A stretch of DNA of 64,000 nucleotides from an uncultured Bacteroidales bacterium (GCA_944325445.1 CALVAG010000007.1:62001-126000); one strand, 5' to 3'. Numbered from the stretch's first letter, positions 15,514-25,417 are shown. The notes: generated from the sequence alone by a model not told the origin. Numbers and translations are program-made.

Positions 15514-16716
15514 TTACCTCGCCAATCTCATAGTATCCTGGGCAATCACAAGTTCTTCATTCGTTGTGACAGCCGCGACAGCCACCTTTGAAGAGGGTTT
15601 TGTCAGAATCATATCCTTTCCTCTCAATCCGTCATTTACAGATGAATCGAATTCCACTCCGAGATATGCGCACTTTGTGGAAATATACTCCCTTACAGCC
15701 GGATCGTTCTCTCCTATACCTCCGGTAAAGACAATCAAATCCACTCCGTTCATTGCAGCTGCATACGCCCCTACATATTTCAATACGCTATACTTGAACA
15801 TTTCCAGCGTCAATGCAGCCCTTTTGTTTGTCTCCGCTGCCGCTTCCACATCGCGCGCGTCAGACGAGACTCCCGAGATTCCGAGGAAACCGCTCATTTT
15901 ATTCAGCACCGTATTTATTCCCTTGAAGTCCAACTGTTCTTTGTCTTGAAGATAGGTAACTACTCCGGCATCGATGTTCCCGCAGCGCGTTCCCATCACC
16001 ACTCCCTCCACAGGAGTGAAACCCATTGAAGTGTCTACGGATTTTCCATTGCATATAGCGGTTACCGAACTTCCGTTGCCAAGATGGCATGTCACTATCT
16101 TTGATTTGTCGAAATCGAGGCCCGCAAGTTTTGCCGCCTTTCTGGCCACGAATTGATGGCTTGTACCGTGGAAACCATAGCGGCGTATCTTATATTTTGA
16201 ATAATATTCGTAAGGAATTGCATACATATATGCATAATCAGGAATGGTCTGATGGAATGAAGTATCGAATACCGCCACCTGCGGAGTTTGCGGCATAAGT
16301 TCGCTAATAGCTTTTATTCCCAATAAATTTGCAGGATTATGAAGCGGAGCGAGTTCACAGCATTTTTCGATTTTTTCAATCACCTCGGCATCCACCTTCT
16401 TGCTTTCGCTAAAGTATTCGCCTCCGTGAGCCACCCTGTGGCCTACTGCATCAATGTCTGAGAGAGATTTAAGGACTCCGTGTTCAGGGCTTACGAGCAA
16501 CTCCAATACGCTCTTGATTCCTTCGGTATGAGTGGCTATGGGCTTATGCAATTTGTATTTGTCGCGACCTGTAACGGTATGCGTGATATCGCCCATCTCC
16601 AAACCGATGCGTTCAACCAAGCCCTTTGCAAGCAGATTGTACTCCTGCTCGCTCTTCATGTCCAATACCTGATATTTAAGCGAAGAACTTCCGCAATTCA
16701 AAACCAATATTACCAT
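15514..16716 (-). CDS. ackA: Acetate kinase
   Basis: 400 residues from ATG 16716; the codon at 16725 is a TTG. The phosphate-binding loop LNCGSSSLKY is at the N-terminus; FDTSFHQTIP, RYGFHGTSH, CHLGNGSSV and FTGGIGEND follow, all standard for AckA. It converts acetyl-phosphate and ADP to acetate and ATP. It is the first gene of the operon with ptb and buk; no classical pta is in the window, so acetyl-phosphate must come from elsewhere or from Ptb. Confidence 0.93.
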   Translation of the reverse strand: MVILVLNCGSSSLKYQVLDMKSEQEYNLLAKGLVERIGLEMGDITHTVTGRDKYKLHKPIATHTEGIKSVLELLVSPEHGVLKSLSDIDAVGHRVAHGGEYFSESKKVDAEVIEKIEKCCELAPLHNPANLLGIKAISELMPQTPQVAVFDTSFHQTIPDYAYMYAIPYEYYSKYKIRRYGFHGTSHQFVARKAAKLAGLDFDKSKIVTCHLGNGSSVTAICNGKSVDTSMGFTPVEGVVMGTRCGNIDAGVVTYLQDKEQLDFKGINTVLNKMSGFLGISGVSSDARDVEAAAETNKRAALTLEMFKYSVLKYVGAYAAAMNGVDLIVFTGGIGENDPAVREYISTKCAYLGVEFDSSVNDGLRGKDMILTKPSSKVAVAAVTTNEELVIAQDTMRLAR

Positions 16717-16742
16717 ACTATTCAAATTTTGTTTACATTATA

Positions 16743-16750
16743 CAAACTTA
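16743..16750 (-). promoter_or_regulatory. -7 box of the ackA-ptb-buk promoter
   Basis: TAAGTTTG on the minus strand matches the Bacteroidetes -7 consensus TAnnTTTG and lies 26 bp before the ackA ATG. No good TTTG -33 box is at the right distance, so the call rests on the -7 box and its position. Confidence 0.4.
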
Positions 16751-16801
16751 AACAAAATTTGCCAATATTGGTATAGTTTTACGGTTAATAAATTACTAAT
16801 A

Positions 16802-17704
16802 TTATTGCGGCAAATCGTAACAGGAGGCAGTAGGGACTATCGCATTTACCGCATGAGACAATACGGAAACATTTATCTGGCTTCCCATCATTTTGCTCTC
16901 GCCGTCGAACTGTATCAACCCATTACCGGAACGGGTTATTTTCAACTCCTTGCATCTGAACCTATCTATATATTCCGAGTATCTTATAGTCTTCAGGAAA
17001 AGCCCCATTGTCAGCAGCGGCATTGAGACCAATGGAGCCCGTTTCCATACCGCAACATCTATCATTCCGTCGGAAATATTTGCATCCGGGGCAATAAACG
17101 CATTGTTGCCCCATTGCGAACTGTTTGCCAGGGTTATTAGAAATGCCTTATAATGATATATGTTGCCCGCTATCTCTATATCGTAAACTTCCCTGTTATA
17201 TTTTACATACTCTTTTGCGCAAAATTCCATATATGTTATCAATCCGCGTGTAGGGGCGCTATTGAACCTGTCGCCGATGACAGCCTCGAAGCCGAGCCCT
17301 GCGGTACAGAAAAAAATCTGATCGTTGATTTTTCCGGCATCAATTTTCTGCACGTTCTCCTTCATTATCACTTCGGCGGCCTTTTGATACGAGATGGGGA
17401 TTTTAAGATGACGTGCCAGTCCGTTTCCAGAACCGACCGGAATTATCCCCAATTTCGTACGGCGGTTCACCAAAGCTCGCGCGACTTCATTCACTGTCCC
17501 GTCTCCACCGATCGCAACAACTATATCATAACCCTTATCACTGAAATTCAATGCTTTGACATAAGCATCCCCGACGCATTCCGTCTTATAGAAAAGAGCA
17601 TCGTACCCGTTTTCCGCAGTAAAAACGGATTTCAGGTACAACAGAATCACCTCCTTGTGCGAAATGCCGGATATCGGATTAACTATGAAAGCAATTTTTT
17701 TCAT
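16802..17704 (-). CDS. Diacylglycerol/lipid kinase family protein (YegS/DgkB-like)
   Basis: 300 residues with the diacylglycerol-kinase catalytic signature VAIGGDGTVNEVA (63-75) and the second conserved stretch LGIIPVGSGNGLARHL. It phosphorylates a lipid such as diacylglycerol or a sphingoid base at the inner membrane surface; the real substrate cannot be read from sequence. It is monocistronic on the minus strand, divergent from the ComEC-like gene. Confidence 0.85.
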   Translation of the reverse strand: MKKIAFIVNPISGISHKEVILLYLKSVFTAENGYDALFYKTECVGDAYVKALNFSDKGYDIVVAIGGDGTVNEVARALVNRRTKLGIIPVGSGNGLARHLKIPISYQKAAEVIMKENVQKIDAGKINDQIFFCTAGLGFEAVIGDRFNSAPTRGLITYMEFCAKEYVKYNREVYDIEIAGNIYHYKAFLITLANSSQWGNNAFIAPDANISDGMIDVAVWKRAPLVSMPLLTMGLFLKTIRYSEYIDRFRCKELKITRSGNGLIQFDGESKMMGSQINVSVLSHAVNAIVPTASCYDLPQ

Positions 17705-17782
17705 CAGCGTAAATTATTACAAAGATAAAATTTATCGTTAATTTTACACTCATTCTATTGCAAGTTCGTTTGTTCCAAACAA

Positions 17783-18910
17783 ATGTGCAGGGTTATGGCA
17801 AGAGGGGGAGATAGTTTGATATATTGTTTTCTGGCAGGTACAGCTGCATCTGCGTTCCTGAAATCATTTTACGGCATAAGAATACCCGCCCAATATCTTT
17901 TCTGTATTGCGGCGCTCTCATTTTTAATACTTGTACTATTTTATTTCAGGATTTCGATTGTTACCGAAAGGGGCAAAAGGAGAACTATGGAGCTGCTCAT
18001 AATCCTCTTTTTTGTCTGTTGCGGAGCATTGAACGATTCCCGGGAGAGTTCCATATCAAAGGAATCGCCTAAAGAGGGAAGAATAGCCGGAATCATAAAC
18101 GGAATAAAAAATGATGCAATAGAGCGTACGAAGGGAATGATTTCCGCAGAGAGACAAAGCAGTGTTGCCGTAGCCCTCACCATTGGAGAACAGGAGAATA
18201 TCCCCCGCGAACTCAAAAGAGCCTACAGCGAAAGCGGAACTCTCCATGCACTTGCACTGTCCGGCATGCATATCAGCATTATTTACAATATGATAAGCAG
18301 CATGCTGGTAATTCTCAACATAAGCTATCGCGGAAGATGGATAAAACTTATCCTTGCATTCTCGCTTATCATATTCTACTCTCTTATGACAGGCTTTTCG
18401 GCCTCGATACAGAGGGCTGCCATAATGATTTTCATATACAAGGCCGTAGAGATGTCGGGACGCTTCAGGGGAAGATGGAGCGCATTATCCTTTGCCGCAG
18501 CCCTCATAATAATCATAGACCCTGAAATGCCGGCTACAGTCAGCTTCCAGCTCTCATTTGCCGCGGTAGTTGGAATAATAGCCATCTACCCTCCGATGCA
18601 CAAAAGCTTCGAAAGGCTTTTCGGAAAATGGAGGGCCTATAAAATTCTGTCCCCTGTTGTAAACATGCTCTGCATGTCCGTCGCCTGCCAGATAACGACA
18701 ACACCGTTTACATGGTTTTACTTCAAGAGCTCCCCGGAACTTTTCCTTATAGCCAACCTTGTGGCGGTACCGCTCGTGACCGCTGCCATCTATGTCTATC
18801 CTGTCGCCTTCATCTTTACATATTTCAATGGTATATGCAACTACCCGGCCGTAATATTGGAATTTGTACTCAAGATACTCAACGATGCCATACTGTATAT
18901 CGGAAAATAA
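17783..18910 (+). CDS. ComEC/Rec2-type membrane protein, short form
   Basis: 375 residues with about eight to ten membrane segments. The core ComEC motif HALALSGMHISIIYNMIS and SASIQRAAIMIF are clear. It lacks the C-terminal metallo-beta-lactamase domain and most of the N-terminal OB-fold region, which is only a ~55-residue remnant between the first helices and the channel (residues ~85-140). It may still be a DNA-uptake channel or have another role. Alternative start MARGGDS at 17795. It lies 37 bp before the PurF-like gene. Confidence 0.75.
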   Translation: MCRVMARGGDSLIYCFLAGTAASAFLKSFYGIRIPAQYLFCIAALSFLILVLFYFRISIVTERGKRRTMELLIILFFVCCGALNDSRESSISKESPKEGRIAGIINGIKNDAIERTKGMISAERQSSVAVALTIGEQENIPRELKRAYSESGTLHALALSGMHISIIYNMISSMLVILNISYRGRWIKLILAFSLIIFYSLMTGFSASIQRAAIMIFIYKAVEMSGRFRGRWSALSFAAALIIIIDPEMPATVSFQLSFAAVVGIIAIYPPMHKSFERLFGKWRAYKILSPVVNMLCMSVACQITTTPFTWFYFKSSPELFLIANLVAVPLVTAAIYVYPVAFIFTYFNGICNYPAVILEFVLKILNDAILYIGK

Positions 18911-18947
18911 AGTGATGTATATTTGCTGCAAATTTCACATATACTTT

Positions 18948-20828
18948 ATGAGCGATTCTATCAAGCATGAGTGCGGCATAGCATTGATCCGGCTTCTGAA
19001 GCCGCAGAACTACTACAAGGAAAAATACAACGACCTGCATTACGGGTTGAGCAAACTCTATCTGCTTATGGAAAAACAACATAACAGAGGACAGGAGGCA
19101 GCCGGACTGGCTTGCGTAAAAATAGATGCCGCTCCGGCTGAGGAGTATATTTTCAGAGAGAGACACCTGGGGACAAATGCTATAACGGAATGTTTCGATG
19201 CAGTAAACAAAGCCATAGGAGAACAGTCGCGAATATCTCCCCGCAATATTCCCTATATGGGAGAGATATATCTTGGACATCTCAGATACAGTACAACCGG
19301 GCACTCCGGCATATCATATGTGCATCCATTCCTGAGAAGGAACAACTGGAGAAGCAGAAATCTCTGCATAGCCGGAAATTTCAACCTTACCAATGTAGAC
19401 GAGCTTATAGACCATATAGTAAAAGAGGGACAGCACCCCCGCAGCGATGCAGACATGTTCATTATGCTGGAACAGTTGGGATACCTGCTCGACGCCCGCC
19501 ATACAAAACTCTACGACAGATTCATCAGAGAGGGATATTCAGGAAAAGAACTCAACGACAAGATAGAGGAAAATCTTAAAATCGAGCAAATTATAAAAGA
19601 AGCTTCCGATTTGTGGGATGGAGGATTCTGCATAATCGGAGCCACAGGAAGCGGTGACAGTTTTGTATTCAGAGATAAATGGGGAATCAGGCCCTGTTTC
19701 TACTATTCAGATGATGAGATTGTGGTGGCGGCCTCCGAAAGGGCCGTTATCCAGACCACAATGAATGTAGAATACGATATGGTAAAGGAACTGCAGCCGG
19801 CAGAGGCATTGATTATAGGAAAAGATGGCAAGGTTTCGCTCCATACTATTGCAAAAAAGGTAAAGAGCACACCGTGTTCCTTTGAAAGAATCTACTTTTC
19901 GCGCGGAAGCGATGCGGATATCTATAAAGAGCGCAAGACATTGGGAAGACTTCTCGTCCCTCAAATATTGCATGAAATCGCCTGCGATTTGGACAACAGC
20001 GTATTTTCATTCATTCCAAACACCGCCGAAATTGCCTATTACGGTATGATAGAGGGGATGAACGAATATCTGGACTCCATTAAATTGCAAAAGATCATGG
20101 AAGCAGCCGGAAAGGGGAATTTGGGAAAAGACGGCAAGACGTTACACGGGATACTCTCTCACAAGGTGCGCTGCGAAAAGCTGGCAATCAAGGATATAAA
20201 GCTCAGGACATTCATTACCGAAAGTTCCGGCAGGGATGATTTGGCCGCACATGTTTACGATATAACATACGGCAGCATAATCCCGTATAAGGATACCATA
20301 ATCGTCATAGATGACAGCATTGTAAGGGGGACAACGCTCAGACAGAGCATTATCAAAATTTTAGGCAGGCTACACCCTAAAAAGATAGTAATAGTATCCT
20401 CCTCTCCACAAATCAGGTATCCCGATTGCTACGGCATAGATATGAGCCATATGGAAGAGTTCATTGCATTCAATGCCGTTGTAAGACTGCTCGAGGAATG
20501 CAACATGGACAAACTCCTGGCACAGACATACGAAAAATGCAGGAAAGCCCTGGAAAACAATGACAATACAGTAAACTATGTAAAGGAGATTTATGCACCG
20601 TTCACAGAACAGCGCATATCCGAAAAAATCGCACAAATGGTAACACCCGAAGGAGTGGAGTGCCAAATCAGCATCATCTTCCAGACGATAGAAAATCTGC
20701 ACAAAGCCTGCCCCGACAATGGAGGAGACTGGTATTTTTCGGGCAATTATCCGACCCCGGGAGGGACGAGATGCTCGAATAGAGCGTTCGTAAACTATTT
20801 CGAATCAAAATACTCTATTTCAAGATGA
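18948..20828 (+). CDS. PurF-like amidophosphoribosyltransferase paralog
   Basis: 626 residues from ATG 18948. The N-terminal glutamine amidotransferase class II domain would use Cys9 as nucleophile after removal of an 8-residue leader (HECG), with MEKQHNRGQEAAGLA and GHLRYSTTG following. The phosphoribosyltransferase loop VIDDSIVRGTTL is near residue 450. It is ~120 residues longer than ordinary PurF (~470-510); Bacteroidetes carry this long form besides normal PurF, so its reaction may differ. Its last 14 bp overlap the convergent S46 peptidase gene. Confidence 0.8.
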   Translation: MSDSIKHECGIALIRLLKPQNYYKEKYNDLHYGLSKLYLLMEKQHNRGQEAAGLACVKIDAAPAEEYIFRERHLGTNAITECFDAVNKAIGEQSRISPRNIPYMGEIYLGHLRYSTTGHSGISYVHPFLRRNNWRSRNLCIAGNFNLTNVDELIDHIVKEGQHPRSDADMFIMLEQLGYLLDARHTKLYDRFIREGYSGKELNDKIEENLKIEQIIKEASDLWDGGFCIIGATGSGDSFVFRDKWGIRPCFYYSDDEIVVAASERAVIQTTMNVEYDMVKELQPAEALIIGKDGKVSLHTIAKKVKSTPCSFERIYFSRGSDADIYKERKTLGRLLVPQILHEIACDLDNSVFSFIPNTAEIAYYGMIEGMNEYLDSIKLQKIMEAAGKGNLGKDGKTLHGILSHKVRCEKLAIKDIKLRTFITESSGRDDLAAHVYDITYGSIIPYKDTIIVIDDSIVRGTTLRQSIIKILGRLHPKKIVIVSSSPQIRYPDCYGIDMSHMEEFIAFNAVVRLLEECNMDKLLAQTYEKCRKALENNDNTVNYVKEIYAPFTEQRISEKIAQMVTPEGVECQISIIFQTIENLHKACPDNGGDWYFSGNYPTPGGTRCSNRAFVNYFESKYSISR

Positions 20829-22836
20829 CCATCTCATCCATAAGATAGCCAGCATCCGCCACCTTGTCTATAATAAAAAGCGCATACCTGATATCCAGCG
20901 CTATATTCCTGCAGACATCGGGATCGAAGACGAGATCGCTCATCGTCCCCTCCCAGACTCTGTCGAAATTCACGCCTATAAGATTGCCCTCCGCATCGAG
21001 GACAGGACTGCCGGAATTCCCGCCTGTCGTGTGGTTCGTTGCAATAAAGGCGACAGGCACACTGCCGTCTACCTCCCACTCCCCGTAATCTTTCGATGCG
21101 TAAATATCCCTGAGCTTTTGAGGCACGTTATAATCGAAAATACGGGGATTATCCTTCTCCATGATTCCATCGAGCGTGGATACCGGTCGGTAATAAACCG
21201 CATCCGACGGAGAATACCCCTGCACTTTTCCATATGCTATTCTCAATGTAGAATTAGCATCGGGATAAAAGTTCTTTGTCCCTCCTCTCTGTCTGTCATA
21301 CTCCATCTGCCCTCTCATATATTTCCTGTAAAGCAATGTTATTTCGCGGTTCAGCGAATCCAGCCTCGGTTTCACGGCGCTTCTGAAATACGAGTTTGTA
21401 GCCCTGTAGAACTCTTTTGCCAAAGCGAGTGAATCATTGTCGTAAATTGCATCCGCCCATTTTTCTACAGAACCCATCTCCGACAGTTTCCGTTTAAAGT
21501 AGGGAGCTTTATATTTATCATCTATATCCTTGTCATATTCATTTATCAAAGCTATGAATATCGCCTTATCGACAGGTTTGTAGTAATCCTTATAAAAGAG
21601 AAGGGAGTCTCCGCCCTTGCCTGCTGCATAGCGCAGAAACTCAGGAGCATTCAAAGCCTCATTCTGATAATCCTTTACAAGCGACAGTTCTTCGGCCTGC
21701 GAATAGAGGTCGGAAAATTTTTCGATAATCCCGTCATACTCCCGATTCTCTTTTGCCCATGCTGCAAAAGCCTTTTCGAAATCGCGTTTTTTCTCTACGG
21801 CATTCATCTTTATAATGCCTTTCATCTCTCCCTGCCACTTTTTCCACGAATTTGCCACACTCGCATTTTTTGAAGCATACTGTATCCTGACAGCATCGCT
21901 TTTCTCCATCTCCCTGTCCTGTATGTTCAAACGCAATGTCCTGAGCTTTATTTTCTTCGGATTCGATATATTGGCAATATAGTTAACGGCATCTGAGGTG
22001 ACATATTCGCTCGTCCTCCCGGGATATCCGTAGACAAGGGTGAAATCGCCCTCCTGAATACCTCCTGCATTTATCTTGAAAAATCTTTTTGGACGGTACG
22101 GCACATTATTTTCGGAGTATGGCGCAGGTTCGTTGTCTTTTCCGGCATATACCCTGAAAAGCGAAAAATCGCCTGTGTGGCGCGGCCACATCCAATTATC
22201 CGTATCACCGCCGAATTTACCTATAGATGAAGGCGGTGCGCCTACCAGACGTACATCTGTAAAGACTTTATATACATACAGAAAATATTGGTTCCCGTAA
22301 TATAGCGGCGCCACCCTGGCCTTGAGTCCTTTCCCTTTCTTTACAATTCTGTTTACGATTTTACTGCTGTTTTTGGAAACTATCTCCTCTCTCTCCTTCT
22401 CGCTCATACCGTTTTTATAACCCGACAGAACTTTCTTGGTCACATCCTCCATATATTCGAGAAATGCCACATACAGATCTGGATTCGGAAGTTCCTCATC
22501 CCTTGTCATAGCCCAGAACCCATCTTTCAGATAATCATGCTCCACCGAACTGTGGTATTGTATCTGGCCATAACCGCAATGATGGTTCGTAATCAGCAAT
22601 CCTTCATCCGAGATAATTTCTCCGGTACATCCTCCGTTAAAATGCACTATTGCATCTTTCAGGGATGAATTGTTTATACTGTACAGTTCCTCCGCCGTTA
22701 GACGGAAACCCTTACTCTGCATATCGGATATTCTCTCCTGGATATAGCTGGGAACCCACATGCCTTCATCTGCACTCGTCTGAAAATGAAACGCTATCCC
22801 CAAAAACAAAAAAAGCAAGATTCTTTTGGTATTCAT
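20815..22836 (-). CDS. S46-family dipeptidyl peptidase, DPP11-like
   Basis: 673 residues from ATG 22836, which starts a signal peptide (LLFLFLGIAFHFQTSA). Chymotrypsin-fold serine peptidase of family S46: catalytic His in ITNHHCGYGQI, Ser in NHTTGGNSGSPV. The specificity segment reads NFDRVWEG; an Arg after FD is what I recall for the Asp/Glu-specific DPP11, whereas DPP7 has Gly, so an acidic P1 preference is inferred. It works in the periplasm on oligopeptides and feeds amino-acid fermentation. Monocistronic. Confidence 0.85.
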   Translation of the reverse strand: MNTKRILLFLFLGIAFHFQTSADEGMWVPSYIQERISDMQSKGFRLTAEELYSINNSSLKDAIVHFNGGCTGEIISDEGLLITNHHCGYGQIQYHSSVEHDYLKDGFWAMTRDEELPNPDLYVAFLEYMEDVTKKVLSGYKNGMSEKEREEIVSKNSSKIVNRIVKKGKGLKARVAPLYYGNQYFLYVYKVFTDVRLVGAPPSSIGKFGGDTDNWMWPRHTGDFSLFRVYAGKDNEPAPYSENNVPYRPKRFFKINAGGIQEGDFTLVYGYPGRTSEYVTSDAVNYIANISNPKKIKLRTLRLNIQDREMEKSDAVRIQYASKNASVANSWKKWQGEMKGIIKMNAVEKKRDFEKAFAAWAKENREYDGIIEKFSDLYSQAEELSLVKDYQNEALNAPEFLRYAAGKGGDSLLFYKDYYKPVDKAIFIALINEYDKDIDDKYKAPYFKRKLSEMGSVEKWADAIYDNDSLALAKEFYRATNSYFRSAVKPRLDSLNREITLLYRKYMRGQMEYDRQRGGTKNFYPDANSTLRIAYGKVQGYSPSDAVYYRPVSTLDGIMEKDNPRIFDYNVPQKLRDIYASKDYGEWEVDGSVPVAFIATNHTTGGNSGSPVLDAEGNLIGVNFDRVWEGTMSDLVFDPDVCRNIALDIRYALFIIDKVADAGYLMDEMVILK

Positions 22837-22856
22837 AATGTTCTGTTTATACATAA

Positions 22857-22886
22857 CAAATGTACAAAAAAGTTTTATTACTTTTG
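22857..22886. promoter_or_regulatory. Divergent promoters of the S46 peptidase and the AI-2E-family gene
   Basis: TACATTTG on the minus strand (22857-22864) lies 20 bp before the peptidase ATG, and TACTTTTG on the plus strand (22879-22886) lies 18 bp before the permease ATG. Both match TAnnTTTG. The two regions overlap back to back, so the polymerases may compete. No clear -33 boxes are seen. Confidence 0.45.
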
Positions 22887-22904
22887 AAGCATGAATGAAC
22901 AGGT

Positions 22905-24020
22905 ATGAATAAACTTGCCCGATATATAATAATTTGTGCGGTTTGCGCAATAGTTCTCTTTCTTGTATGGTACTTCAGCTCGATTGTCACCTCCATTCTT
23001 GTCGCAGCTGTCCTGTCTCTGATTGGAAAACCTGTAATGAACTTCCTTTCCAGGGTAAAAATAGGAAAGTTTCACCTTGGCAATTCACTCTCCGCGCTCA
23101 TAACTCTGATATTCATAGGAGGTCTCTTCTCTCTGCTCATAATCTTCATAATTCCTCTTATAGGCAGAATCATTACGGAAATGGGGAACATCAACTTCGA
23201 TGAAATCCACCGGAAACTCTCCATACCCCTTATGAAATACAACATAATGCTGCACAATCTCTTCCCCACCATGGACCCATCGGTTACATTGGAATCTATG
23301 TTGATGGAGCAGATTAAGGGAATACTGAGCTTCGATCTCTTTTCAGATGCCTTCAGTTCCGTAACCACATTTCTGGCCCACTTTGTTGTCTCGGCATTTA
23401 CCATAGTTTTCGTCACTTTTTTCTTCCTCAAAGACAACAATACCTTCAGCAACATGATTCTGGCTGTCGTTCCAACAAAATACGAGGAGAATACCAAAAG
23501 AGCCCTCAACAGCGTAAACAATCTGCTGGTCAGATACTTCACAGGTATATGCGTTGAAGCATTGTTCATTACGATACTCAATACGGCAGGCCTTCATTTC
23601 ATAGGCGGGGTTTCATTCCAGCTCGCTCTTGTGCTGGCTTTCCTCTCCGGAGTACTGAATGTAATACCGTACATAGGACCGATTATGGCAGGAGCTATCG
23701 GAACGATTATAGGAATAATCTCGCAACTGGGAGGAGTTGCAGATCCGGTCATAGGACCTCTTTTCGTAAAACTGGTTCTGATATTCTTTATTACCCACAT
23801 GATAGACGTATTTCTGTTCCAGCCATATATCTACTCCAACAGCGTAAAGGCGCACCCGCTGGAGATATTTCTGGTAATCTTGCTGGCCGGAAACATAGCC
23901 GGAATATTGGGAATGCTTGTTGCCATTCCGGCATATACGGTATTGAGAGTATTTGCCAAGGAGTTCTTTTCAAACTTCAAGGTAGTACAGAAACTTACAG
24001 ATAAAATGGACAAAGAATAA
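22905..24020 (+). CDS. AI-2E family transporter (PerM-like membrane protein)
   Basis: 371 residues with about eight membrane segments in the PerM/AI-2E layout: three N-terminal helices, a long helical loop (residues ~70-145), then a cluster with the conserved LSGVLNVIPYIGPI and HPLEIFLVILLAGNIAGILGMLVAIP. Family members have been linked to autoinducer-2 export and to Na+(Li+)/H+ antiport. The cargo is not predictable. A terminator lies just downstream. Confidence 0.8.
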   Translation: MNKLARYIIICAVCAIVLFLVWYFSSIVTSILVAAVLSLIGKPVMNFLSRVKIGKFHLGNSLSALITLIFIGGLFSLLIIFIIPLIGRIITEMGNINFDEIHRKLSIPLMKYNIMLHNLFPTMDPSVTLESMLMEQIKGILSFDLFSDAFSSVTTFLAHFVVSAFTIVFVTFFFLKDNNTFSNMILAVVPTKYEENTKRALNSVNNLLVRYFTGICVEALFITILNTAGLHFIGGVSFQLALVLAFLSGVLNVIPYIGPIMAGAIGTIIGIISQLGGVADPVIGPLFVKLVLIFFITHMIDVFLFQPYIYSNSVKAHPLEIFLVILLAGNIAGILGMLVAIPAYTVLRVFAKEFFSNFKVVQKLTDKMDKE

Positions 24021-24047
24021 AAAAGAGCGCCGGTTCTCCGACGCTCT
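24018..24047 (-). terminator. Terminator of the TPR-protein gene
   Basis: AGAGCG (24024-24029) pairs with CGCTCT (24042-24047), with an inner CGG/CCG pair and TTCT loop. Read on the minus strand it is followed by TTTTTTATT, so it ends transcription from the TPR gene; it lies 23 bp after that gene's stop. Confidence 0.65.
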
Positions 24048-24069
24048 CCCATTTTACGGCACAATTGGA

Positions 24070-25374
24070 TCAGTTACCCAAAAAACTGTTATATTTCTCG
24101 TAGTTGGCTCTATATTCATCACCTCTGTCGCGGAAACGGAAATAGATATTTTTCAATACCTCTGCAACATAAGCCTGCAGCTCTGGATCCTCGGTAAGGG
24201 TGAATGCCTTCTCCAGCGGAGCTATTGCATTCTCCAAAGAGGCGTCCAATTGCTCGAGCAAAGCATTGTATTTAGCGTCATCCATCTCCATATTGGCCTT
24301 TTCCTGAATATCGACCGCCATATCGTAATAAGTCTTTCCTGTACTGAACGGTCCCCAGAAATAGGTAGGATCTATCTCGCTCGACTTGTTGTATGCTTTT
24401 ATCGCATTCTCGAAATCGTTGAGTTTCACATATACGTTACCCTCTGCATAATAAAGGCTTGCATTTGTAGGCTCGTTTTCCTGGGCCTTTTTAAGCAATT
24501 CGAACAATTTGGTAGGCTCGTCGCCGGTCTCCATATACAGATTTATCAATGAAACCAGAATGCTTTGATTAACCGGATATTTGGTAAAGCCGGCATTCAG
24601 GACATCTATAGCCTTTGTAGTATCCTTGGTACGTTTGTAGCACTCTGCAAGCGAAGCATAGACATCGCCGTTCTCTTCGAACTCTATCTCTATACATTTG
24701 TTGAGATACTCTATTGCCCTTGCATCATTGCCTGCTGCGGCAGCGGTAACCGCAGTATAATAAGTATATACGCTGTCCACGATATTCAGGAGAGGATGCT
24801 TGGCAATAACCACTGATTCACCGAACAGTTCAGATGCCTTTGCATTGTCACCGCGGGTATAGAACGAGTAGCCTTCATTTACATAACGCTGGTGCAGGCC
24901 TTTCAAAGATTCCGCAATGGTCTTTCCCTGACTGCCCTTCGCATCAAGTTCGTATGCCTTGTTCAGGGCATCGTAAGAGAGGGCAAGCATGTCATCTTCA
25001 AGAAGAGGCTTTTTAACGTTCCATGCTACAAGAACGCCGCTCTCGTCATAGTAAAGGTCTTTGTCATCATAACTTTCCACGCTGAAAGTCCTGCCTCCTG
25101 CCTCTACCGTAGATGTAGAGAGTATAGGCTGGTCTTTCAGGAGAAGATGCATCTCCATTTGACTTGCACCCTGCCAGATTCCTGTAATAGGAACATCGTA
25201 GCAAGTAGCGTAGGCATTACCCAGCTTAACCCATGGAGCAGGCTGCGACATCTTCTTAGGGTTAACGGTTTCGCTTTTCGCTTTTTCCAATGCTTTAAGG
25301 GCTGCTTCTCTGCTCTGGGCATATCCCGACAGAATAAACAGCGACATTGCCAAAGTAATTAAAACTTTTTTCAT
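24070..25374 (-). CDS. Secreted TPR-repeat protein
   Basis: 434 residues from ATG 25374, the first Met of a signal peptide (VLITLAMSLFILSGYAQS). At least five tetratricopeptide units are spread between ~155 and 390 (YEGYSFYTRGDNAKASELF, RAIEYLNKCIEIEF, KAIDVLNAGFTKYP, NAIKAYNKSSEIDP). The N-terminal part is a separate beta-rich region. Likely periplasmic or outer-membrane-associated scaffold. It follows gyrA on the same strand (42 bp) and may share its transcript. Confidence 0.75.
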   Translation of the reverse strand: MKKVLITLAMSLFILSGYAQSREAALKALEKAKSETVNPKKMSQPAPWVKLGNAYATCYDVPITGIWQGASQMEMHLLLKDQPILSTSTVEAGGRTFSVESYDDKDLYYDESGVLVAWNVKKPLLEDDMLALSYDALNKAYELDAKGSQGKTIAESLKGLHQRYVNEGYSFYTRGDNAKASELFGESVVIAKHPLLNIVDSVYTYYTAVTAAAAGNDARAIEYLNKCIEIEFEENGDVYASLAECYKRTKDTTKAIDVLNAGFTKYPVNQSILVSLINLYMETGDEPTKLFELLKKAQENEPTNASLYYAEGNVYVKLNDFENAIKAYNKSSEIDPTYFWGPFSTGKTYYDMAVDIQEKANMEMDDAKYNALLEQLDASLENAIAPLEKAFTLTEDPELQAYVAEVLKNIYFRFRDRGDEYRANYEKYNSFLGN

Positions 25375-25417
25375 AATTATAGTATCATTTGAGATTATTT
25401 GATTTTTAATTTCAATA

